Origin: Clostridia bacterium
GTDB taxonomy: Bacteria > Bacillota > Clostridia > Christensenellales > Aristaeellaceae
Direction: 5' to 3'
DNA: 5,833 nt
Assembly (NCBI GenBank): GCA_024404395.1
Contig: JAKSPZ010000074.1
Location: 1 to 5,833, forward strand
Part shown: piece by piece, positions 1 to 4,690 of the stretch
Numbering within the stretch: the first letter of the stretch is position 1
Layout of the letters: every line of letters starts with the position of its first letter
The notes under the pieces: model-generated
What the model saw: the letters and a program-made list of their open reading frames with translations, nothing else
Told to the model about the DNA's origin: nothing
The model's database searches: none
Translations under genes and position numbers: made by a program

Positions 1-376
1 CGGCATCATGGCCCAACGCGATGACTTCCGCGCCACATGTGGCTTTCATCTTTCGCAAAGCATCAGAGCGCAGCGTCCGTGCGGCTGTCTCCGGTCCCAT
101 GTTGTTGGCACTCGCATAAGCAGGTACGTCCACGTGGGTCGTCAGCAGTTCAACGCCGAGACGCTCACAAAGCGCTTGGCAGAATAACGCGTCCCGACAG
201 CTTTCATCTCCGCGGATGCCATGCTCTACATGTCCCGCAAAGACTTCAAAGCCGCCCTGCTTGCGCATCTCTGTCAGCAGCGACAGCAGCGCCACGGAAT
301 CGACGCCGCCCGAAAGTGCGACCAGCACACGCTTTCCGCGCACCGCATCAATGTCGATCTTAGACCAAATCTCCAT
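1..376 (-). CDS. tilS: tRNA(Ile)-lysidine synthase, N-terminal part (cut by left edge)
   Basis: TilS uses ATP to attach lysine to C34 of the CAU-anticodon tRNA-Ile, so that the tRNA reads AUA codons as isoleucine. It is cytoplasmic and essential in most bacteria. The visible 125 residues are the start of the N-type ATP pyrophosphatase domain. The PP-loop SGGVDS is at residues 22-27, preceded by the usual short beta strand (RVLVAL). The TilS-type HVEHGIRGDES block is at residues 49-59, followed by RD and a Cys-containing helix. The window ends in the ALGHDA strand (120-125), which corresponds to the family's GHHxxDQ region. The frame is open to the edge with no stop, and the C-terminal half is outside. 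I chose ATG at 376 because it leaves 21 residues before the PP-loop, normal for the family. No Shine-Dalgarno precedes it. An in-frame ATG at 484 and GTG at 397 are alternatives. It is transcribed divergently from deoB. Confidence 0.9.
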   Translation of the reverse strand, partial: MEIWSKIDIDAVRGKRVLVALSGGVDSVALLSLLTEMRKQGGFEVFAGHVEHGIRGDESCRDALFCQALCERLGVELLTTHVDVPAYASANNMGPETAARTLRSDALRKMKATCGAEVIALGHDA

Positions 377-382
377 GCTATT

Positions 383-411
383 ATTATATAAGAACACTAC
401 AGTAAAGGCAA
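383..411 (-). promoter_or_regulatory. Putative tilS promoter, possibly giving a leaderless transcript
   Basis: On the minus strand TTGCCT (411-406) is followed after exactly 17 bp by a perfect TATAAT (388-383). Only six bases separate TATAAT from the tilS ATG, so the expected start of transcription falls on or next to the A of that ATG. This fits the absence of any Shine-Dalgarno there. The boxes are seen directly; promoter activity and leaderless translation are inferred. Confidence 0.5.
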
Positions 412-469
412 CCACAATTTGGGTAAATTTCTCATCCCGCAGCCACTTTCGACTAAAAATGTGCAGCTG

Positions 470-498
470 TTGCAGGAATTTCATTATTCGTGTAGAAT
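470..498 (+). promoter_or_regulatory. Putative deoB promoter
   Basis: TTGCAG (470-475), a 17-bp spacer and TAGAAT (493-498) form a sigma-A-like promoter pointing at deoB. The -10 box matches the consensus at five of six positions and the -35 box at three of six. It predicts a start near 505 and an untranslated leader of about 78 nt. It does not overlap the tilS promoter at 383-411, so the two can fire back to back. Confidence 0.45.
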
Positions 499-512
499 AG
501 AGATTGAAAGAG

Positions 513-548
513 ACGGTTCTCCAACCCTAACCCAATTTGGATTTCCGT
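513..548 (+). other. Weak stem-loop candidate in the deoB leader
   Basis: ACGG (513-516) can pair with CCGT (545-548), and CCAA (521-524) with TTGG (537-540). The two stems are separated by a 4x4 internal loop, and the 12-nt apical loop is C-rich. The pairing is short and interrupted and matches no riboswitch class I recognise, so it may be chance. Confidence 0.15.
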
Positions 549-582
549 TCCCCATACCGATTACAAAGGGAGGAACGTACAA

Positions 583-1761
583 ATGAAGCAGATGAAGCGC
601 GTTGTCCTCGTCGTTCTTGACGGCGCCGGTGCAGGCTGGCAGTATGATGCCGACAAGTACGGTGACAAGGGCGCCAATACATTAAAGCACGTCATCGGAC
701 AGACCAACCCGAACATTCCCAACCTCACGGAGCTCGGTTTGAAGAAAGTCCTCGGCATGCATCCCGCCAATGAAGACGATCCCATCGGCTGCTACGGCAC
801 CATGGTCGAGAAAGCTGCGGGCAAAGATACCACCACCGGTCACTGGGAGCTTTCCGGTCTGACCCTGAACAAGCCCTTCCCCACCTATCCCAACGGCTTC
901 CCCAAGGAAGTTATCGACGCCTTCGAGGCGGAGACGGGCATGGGCGTCATCGGCAATTGCGTGGCATCCGGCACGGAGATCATCGAACGCCTCGGCGTCG
1001 AGCACATCCGCACCGGCAAGCTGATCGTCTATACCTCTGCCGACAGCGTTTTCCAGATCGCCGCCCACGAGTCCGTAGTGCAGCCTCTGGAGCTGTGGCA
1101 CATCTGCCGCACTGCACGCCGCTTGCTGAAGGGTGAACACAACGTCGGCCGCGTCATCGCACGCCCCTTCACCGGCAATCCCGGCGAGTTCGTCCGCACC
1201 GGCAACCGTCGCGATTTCTCTGTCGATCCCGTCGGCAAGACCATGCTTGACGTTCTGACGAGCGAAGGCAAGGATGTCCTCGGCGTCGGCAAGATCGAAG
1301 ACATCTTCAATCAGCGCGGTCTGACCCAGTCCAACCACGCTTCCGGCAACGAAGCCTGCACCGATGCCATCATCTCCTTCATGGAGAAGAAGAACTGGCA
1401 GGGTCTGCTGTTTGCCAATCTCGTCGATACCGACATGCTCTACGGTCATCGCAACGACATCAAGGGTTTCGCACGCGCACTGGAAGATTTCGACAAGCGT
1501 ATCCCCGAGATCCTCAAGCTGCTGGGTGACGACGGCATGCTGATCATCACCGCGGACCACGGCTGCGATCCCGCCTACCCCACCACCGACCACACCCGCG
1601 AGTGCGTTCCCGTCCTCGTTTGGGGTCTGGGTCTGGAAGAGGGCATCGATCTGGGCGAACGCGAGACTTTCGCGGACGTCGCGGCGACGGTTCTCGAAGC
1701 ACTCGGTTCCAAAACCAAGCTGGACGGTACTTCTTTCTACGGCGATATTGCCCTTGATTGA
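583..1761 (+). CDS. deoB: Phosphopentomutase
   Basis: DeoB interconverts ribose-1-phosphate and ribose-5-phosphate, and the deoxyribose forms. It links nucleoside breakdown to the pentose phosphate pathway and, through DeoC, to glyceraldehyde-3-phosphate. It is a cytoplasmic, Mn-dependent alkaline-phosphatase superfamily enzyme. The 392-residue length is typical. The family's metal and catalytic residues are all visible: D13 in VVLDGAGAG, the phospho-acceptor T85 in GKDTTTGHWE, D284 and H289 in VDTDMLYGH, D325-H326 in TADHGCDP, and H337 in TTDHTRE. The cap domain lies between about 100 and 220. ATG 583 is preceded by AAAGGGAGG (565-573) with a 9-nt spacer; the ATG three codons later would be too far from it. 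No terminator follows, so read-through into gap is likely. It has a probable promoter of its own at 470-498. No purine nucleoside phosphorylase or deoC is next to it in the window. Confidence 0.97.
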   Translation: MKQMKRVVLVVLDGAGAGWQYDADKYGDKGANTLKHVIGQTNPNIPNLTELGLKKVLGMHPANEDDPIGCYGTMVEKAAGKDTTTGHWELSGLTLNKPFPTYPNGFPKEVIDAFEAETGMGVIGNCVASGTEIIERLGVEHIRTGKLIVYTSADSVFQIAAHESVVQPLELWHICRTARRLLKGEHNVGRVIARPFTGNPGEFVRTGNRRDFSVDPVGKTMLDVLTSEGKDVLGVGKIEDIFNQRGLTQSNHASGNEACTDAIISFMEKKNWQGLLFANLVDTDMLYGHRNDIKGFARALEDFDKRIPEILKLLGDDGMLIITADHGCDPAYPTTDHTRECVPVLVWGLGLEEGIDLGERETFADVAATVLEALGSKTKLDGTSFYGDIALD

Positions 1762-1779
1762 GATTTTACAAATTAATTC

Positions 1780-1808
1780 TTGCAATATCCACGTATTGGG
1801 AGTACAAT
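1780..1808 (+). promoter_or_regulatory. Putative gap promoter
   Basis: TTGCAA (1780-1785), a 17-bp spacer and TACAAT (1803-1808) lie in the AT-rich gap after deoB. Transcription would start near 1815 and leave a leader of about 50 nt. This would let gap be expressed independently of, and more strongly than, deoB, as expected for a glycolytic enzyme. Promoter activity is inferred from box match and spacing only. Confidence 0.6.
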
Positions 1809-1823
1809 CATGCTGTAATCTTA

Positions 1824-1843
1824 GGCATGGGCTTGCGCCCGCC
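1824..1843 (+). other. GC-rich hairpin in the gap leader
   Basis: GGGC (1829-1832) pairs with GCCC (1837-1840) around a TTGC loop. GGC (1824-1826) pairs with GCC (1841-1843), leaving AT 1827-1828 as a bulge, for seven pairs in total. It sits between the predicted transcription start and the ribosome site at 1852-1857. It could protect the 5' end of the mRNA or tune initiation. The following TTTAATTT is too interrupted for a convincing terminator. Confidence 0.4.
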
Positions 1844-1865
1844 TTTAATTTAGGAGGAGTTTCCA

Positions 1866-2894
1866 ATGGCTGTTAAAGTTGCTATTAATGGTTTCGGTCG
1901 TATCGGCCGCCTCGCATTCCGCCAGATGTTCGGCGCTGAGGGTTACGAAGTCGTCGCTATCAACGACCTCACTTCCCCCAAGATGCTGGCTCACCTGCTG
2001 AAGTACGACACCGCTCAGGGTTCCTACTGCGGCAAGATCGGCGAAGGCCTGCACACCGTCGAGTCCACCGAAGATTCCATCGTTGTTGATGGCAAGGAAA
2101 TCAAGATCTACGCCGAGAAGAACGCCGCCGATTGCCCCTGGGGCAAGCTGGCTGTTGACGTTGTTCTGGAGTGCACCGGCTTCTACACCAGCAAGGAAAA
2201 GGCTCAGGCCCACATCACCGCTGGCGCTCGCAAGGTCGTCATCTCCGCTCCCGCAGGCAACGATCTGCCCACCATCGTTTACAACGTTAACCACAAGACC
2301 CTGACCGCCGAAGATACCATCATCTCCGCCGCGTCCTGCACCACCAACTGCCTCGCTCCCATGGCCAAGGCCCTGAACGACCTCGCTCCCATCGAGTCCG
2401 GCATCATGTGCACCATCCACGCCTACACCGGCGACCAGATGATCCTGGACGGCCCCCAGCGCAAGGGTGACCTCCGTCGCTCCCGCGCAGGCGCTTGCAA
2501 CATCGTTCCCAACAGCACCGGCGCTGCCAAGGCTATCGGCCTGGTTATCCCCGAGCTGCAGGGCAAGCTGATCGGCGCTGCTCAGCGTATCCCCACCCCC
2601 ACCGGTTCCACCACCATCCTGACCGCTGTTGTCAAGGGCACCCCCACCAAGGAAGAGATCAATGCTCAGATGAAGTCTCAGGCCACCGAGTCCTTCGGCT
2701 ACAACACCGATGAGATCGTTTCCTCCGACGTTATCGGCATGCGCTTCGGCTCCCTGTTCGATGCCACCCAGACCATGGTTCAGAATCTGGACAACGGCAC
2801 CTCTCAGGTTCAGGTCGTTTCCTGGTACGACAACGAGAATTCCTACGTCAGCCAGATGGTCCGCACCATCAAGTACTTCTCCGAGCTCGCATAA
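1866..2894 (+). CDS. gap: Glyceraldehyde-3-phosphate dehydrogenase, type I
   Basis: This enzyme oxidatively phosphorylates glyceraldehyde-3-phosphate to 1,3-bisphosphoglycerate with reduction of NAD. It is the central redox step of cytoplasmic glycolysis and normally a homotetramer. The 342-residue length is within family range. The Rossmann nucleotide motif INGFGRIGR is at residues 7-15, and D34 after the second strand points to NAD rather than NADP. The catalytic cysteine is C158 in SAASCTTNC, with its general-base partner H185 in CTIHAYT. Downstream are the phosphate-binding RKGDLRRSR and [12 protein letters not shown] segments, the QRIPTPTGS block, and the C-terminal WYDNENSY signature. 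AGGAGG (1852-1857) stands 8 nt before ATG 1866. Codon use is strongly biased, as expected for a highly expressed gene. It follows deoB but probably has its own promoter at 1780-1808. It ends in a strong terminator, so no pgk is co-transcribed downstream. Confidence 0.98.
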   Translation: MAVKVAINGFGRIGRLAFRQMFGAEGYEVVAINDLTSPKMLAHLLKYDTAQGSYCGKIGEGLHTVESTEDSIVVDGKEIKIYAEKNAADCPWGKLAVDVVLECTGFYTSKEKAQAHITAGARKVVISAPAGNDLPTIVYNVNHKTLTAEDTIISAASCTTNCLAPMAKALNDLAPIESGIMCTIHAYTGDQMILDGPQRKGDLRRSRAGACNIVPNSTGAAKAIGLVIPELQGKLIGAAQRIPTPTGSTTILTAVVKGTPTKEEINAQMKSQATESFGYNTDEIVSSDVIGMRFGSLFDATQTMVQNLDNGTSQVQVVSWYDNENSYVSQMVRTIKYFSELA

Positions 2895-2920
2895 TCGAAT
2901 CGGATAAATACGGTTTGACA

Positions 2921-2956
2921 ACGACCCGAAGTCTTCGGACTTCGGGTCGTTTTTTT
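2921..2956 (+). terminator. Strong intrinsic terminator of gap
   Basis: A perfect 13-bp stem (2921-2933 with 2938-2950) is closed by a stabilising TTCG tetraloop (2934-2937) and followed by seven T residues (2950-2956, the first one pairing). This is a textbook Rho-independent terminator 26 nt after the gap stop codon. No matching T-run lies on the other side, so it works mainly for the plus strand. Confidence 0.95.
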
Positions 2957-2964
2957 GTGCAACT

Positions 2965-2987
2965 AAAAAAGCACCCTTTCGGGCGCT
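2965..2987 (-). terminator. Intrinsic terminator of the MgtC-kinase operon
   Basis: On the minus strand AGCGCCC (2987-2981) pairs with GGGTGCT (2976-2970) around a GAAA tetraloop. The pairing includes one G-T wobble. A T-run (2970-2965) follows. It lies just past the kinase stop codon at 3002. On the plus strand the wobble becomes an A-C mismatch and the T-run is broken by a C, so the signal is best read as minus-directed, with at most weak bidirectional action. Confidence 0.85.
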
Positions 2988-3001
2988 CTTTTGTATATGG
3001 G

Positions 3002-3880
3002 TCAATAGAACTCCTTGATGTAGTCCAGGACGTCCTGCTTGGTGCCGCGGAAAGCACCGGGGGTTTCCATCTTCAGGGAAACACAGGCAGTGGCATAGAG
3101 CAGTGCTTCTTCGATGTCGGCGCCGCCCAGTCTCATGGCGAGGTAGGAACCGAAGGTCGTATCGCCACGACCGGTTCTGCCGCTCAGGTTGCGCGCCTTC
3201 ACGGGGCAGGTACGGATCTTCTTGCCGTCATAGACCATCATCTCGGTGTTATGGGAGATCAGCACTTCCTTGGAGCCCCAGGCATACAGCTGCTTGGCTG
3301 CCGCTTCACGATCGGTCATGCCGGTCAGGATCTCGGCTTCAGCTGCGTCAGTCTTCAGAACATCGAAGTAAGGCAGATACTTCATCTTGTCAGCCCAATC
3401 GTGGAAGACCATCTTGCCGCCTTCATTGTGGCGAAGGAAGCCCTGGATGTCCGCAGAAACCATGCCGCGCTCTTTCAGGCCTTCAATGAGCTCATTGGGG
3501 AAGTCGCCGTAGAGCAGACCCGCCAGATGGGTGAGCTTGCAGTCCACATCAGGCAGCTCGTCGGGATAGATGGCATCGGACTGAGCGGCACAGGAAGAAT
3601 TGCGGCGCTCACGATCGGCAGTGAAGTACTCATTGCGCATGAGCGTGGTCTTCTTGGAGGGAAGCAGTGCTTTATCCTCATCAGGAACCAGGATGCCGTC
3701 CATGATATCGGTATCTTCAGCTGCGATCTTGACAGCCGCAAACACCTTTTCGTTGGCAGCACGTGCGGCAGGTGCACAGAAAGTTACTGCACCGCCGACG
3801 CTGCGATCTTCTTTTCCGGTGTAGTCGATGTTAACGTCGCGGGTCGCAGGACCCAGAATCATCAGATCATATTTCTTCAT
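3002..3880 (-). CDS. PfkB-family carbohydrate kinase, substrate unknown
   Basis: A ribokinase-fold cytoplasmic kinase of 292 residues, slightly short for the family (commonly 300-330). The N-terminal strand carries D15 (ATRDVNID), and a diglycine GGA is at 29-31, the places where PfkB enzymes bind the sugar. The KTDAAEAEILTG segment at 176-187 matches the family's NxxE-type nucleotide/Mg region. The signature RTGRGDTTFGSYL begins at 235, giving the GxGD anion hole with catalytic base D240. The usual leading Asp of DTxGxGD is replaced by Arg (R235). The lid is not diagnostic, so I cannot choose between ribokinase, fructokinase, nucleoside kinase or another activity. The start is supported by AGGAGA (3894-3889), 8 nt upstream. 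That site lies just after the stop codon of the MgtC gene, 15 nt upstream, so translational coupling is likely. Transcription ends at 2987-2965. Confidence 0.85.
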   Translation of the reverse strand: MKKYDLMILGPATRDVNIDYTGKEDRSVGGAVTFCAPAARAANEKVFAAVKIAAEDTDIMDGILVPDEDKALLPSKKTTLMRNEYFTADRERRNSSCAAQSDAIYPDELPDVDCKLTHLAGLLYGDFPNELIEGLKERGMVSADIQGFLRHNEGGKMVFHDWADKMKYLPYFDVLKTDAAEAEILTGMTDREAAAKQLYAWGSKEVLISHNTEMMVYDGKKIRTCPVKARNLSGRTGRGDTTFGSYLAMRLGGADIEEALLYATACVSLKMETPGAFRGTKQDVLDYIKEFY

Positions 3881-3895
3881 GATACTTCTCTCCTA

Positions 3896-4612
3896 TCAGG
3901 TACGGGTCTTTTCGACAGTAACAGTCTGCGTGCAGGGGTCGTTGGACAGCGCAGCCAGGAACTGATGCATTCTCTCGTCGGAATGACGGCCGATGAAATC
4001 GGCGCGGAATACGATCTGGATCGAACCCTCTTCGGGCTCGTCTACATGAATGCCGACAACATTACTGTCGTGCTTTCCCGCCAGCGCATTGATGACCTCG
4101 AGCGTCTTGACAACATCCTGGCAGGTCAGTTTGTAGGTATACAGAGAATTACGGGTATGCATGAGCTTCTTCTGAAGAGACTCAAAGACGATCAAAGTAA
4201 CCATCATACAGAGCATACCAATAAAGCCGATCGCCAGATAGCCGCCACCGACCGCAACGCCGAGGCAAGCGACTGCCCAGACGCTGGCTGCGGTGGTCAA
4301 GCCCTTGATGGAGGAACCTTCACGCATGATGGTACCTGCACCGAGGAAACCGACGCCGGTGATGACCTGCGCACTGAGACGGGCGGGATCGGGCGTCGCA
4401 CCGTACAGACGATACTGAGCAAAGATCGCCTGGCTGGTGATCATGACCGCGCAGGCACCGAGAGAGACCATCATATGCGTTCTCAGACCTGCGGGGCGAT
4501 GAGTGTATTCACGCTCCATACCGATAACGCCACCAATGAGCATGGCTGCGACAAAACGAAGAATGATGTCCCAAGGAGTCAAAGTCAGGGCAGAAACATC
4601 GATATCAACCAT
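3896..4612 (-). CDS. MgtC/SapB family inner-membrane protein
   Basis: A 238-residue membrane protein. The N-terminal part (about 15-143) has four to five hydrophobic helices. It contains the family block IGGVIGMERE...RPAGLRTHMMVSLGA (26-53) and the second conserved stretch QVITGVGFLGAGTIMREG (82-99), followed by SIKGLTTAASVW. The remaining 90 residues form a soluble, ACT-like C-terminal domain. In Salmonella and Mycobacterium MgtC inhibits the F1Fo ATP synthase and supports survival in low Mg. In commensal Bacillota the role is undetermined, so I give no gene symbol. The start is ATG 4612 rather than GTG 4624: the Shine-Dalgarno AAGGAG (4629-4624) overlaps that GTG but lies 11 nt before the ATG. 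It is followed closely by the PfkB kinase gene. No clear promoter is visible in the 78-nt gap upstream, so transcription may come from the phosphoglycerate-mutase gene. Confidence 0.92.
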   Translation of the reverse strand: MVDIDVSALTLTPWDIILRFVAAMLIGGVIGMEREYTHRPAGLRTHMMVSLGACAVMITSQAIFAQYRLYGATPDPARLSAQVITGVGFLGAGTIMREGSSIKGLTTAASVWAVACLGVAVGGGYLAIGFIGMLCMMVTLIVFESLQKKLMHTRNSLYTYKLTCQDVVKTLEVINALAGKHDSNVVGIHVDEPEEGSIQIVFRADFIGRHSDERMHQFLAALSNDPCTQTVTVEKTRT

Positions 4613-4623
4613 CTTGATACACA

Positions 4624-4629
4624 CTCCTT
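4624..4629 (-). promoter_or_regulatory. Ribosome binding site deciding the MgtC start
   Basis: AAGGAG is read on the minus strand from 4629 to 4624. Its last G is the first base of the in-frame GTG at 4624-4622, which therefore cannot be served by it. The ATG at 4612-4610 lies 11 nt away, slightly long but usable, and is the better start. Confidence 0.7.
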
Positions 4630-4633
4630 CTTT

Positions 4634-4647
4634 ACGCCAAACGCCAA
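4634..4647 (-). repeat. Tandem 7-mer TTGGCGT x2 in the MgtC leader
   Basis: Read on the minus strand, TTGGCGT occurs twice in a row (4647-4641 and 4640-4634). The first copy is the 3' arm of the hairpin at 4642-4668; the second lies just outside, next to the ribosome site. Either copy could offer GGCG to the 5' arm CGCC, so two registers are possible. Confidence 0.6.
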
Positions 4648-4668
4648 CGGACAGTACGTCCGTCGGCG
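4642..4668 (-). other. 11-bp hairpin between the mutase and MgtC genes
   Basis: On the minus strand 4668-4658 pairs with 4652-4642 over 11 positions, including one G-T wobble, around the 5-nt loop GTACT. It starts 22 nt past the mutase stop codon and ends 12 nt before the MgtC ribosome site. Only three T residues follow, so it is a poor terminator. More likely it is an mRNA processing or stability hairpin, or a leader element; this is inference. Confidence 0.55.
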
Positions 4669-4690
4669 AATGTGGAATTAATCTGGAAAA

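Noticed and set aside
37..500. Two overlapping plus-strand open frames of 108 and 94 codons
   Set aside because: They lie mostly opposite the tilS PP-loop coding region, have no ribosome site and show no recognisable domain.
521..540. Telomere-like GGGTTAGGG on the minus strand in the deoB leader, possible G-quadruplex
   Set aside because: Only two three-G runs are present with flanking GG pairs; at best a weak two-tetrad structure, probably chance.
682..1866. 394-codon minus-strand open frame opposite deoB
   Set aside because: deoB is certain from its complete active-site set; the antisense product is low-complexity with no motif.
1845..3005. 386-codon minus-strand open frame opposite gap
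   Set aside because: Gly/Ala/Val/Asp-rich product typical of the complement of a highly biased gene; it runs through both terminators.
2915..4681. 588-codon open frame on the plus strand, antisense to the kinase and MgtC genes
   Set aside because: Its product resembles no family, it runs opposite two clear genes, and it starts inside the gap terminator. Long antisense frames arise readily from GC-rich codon bias.
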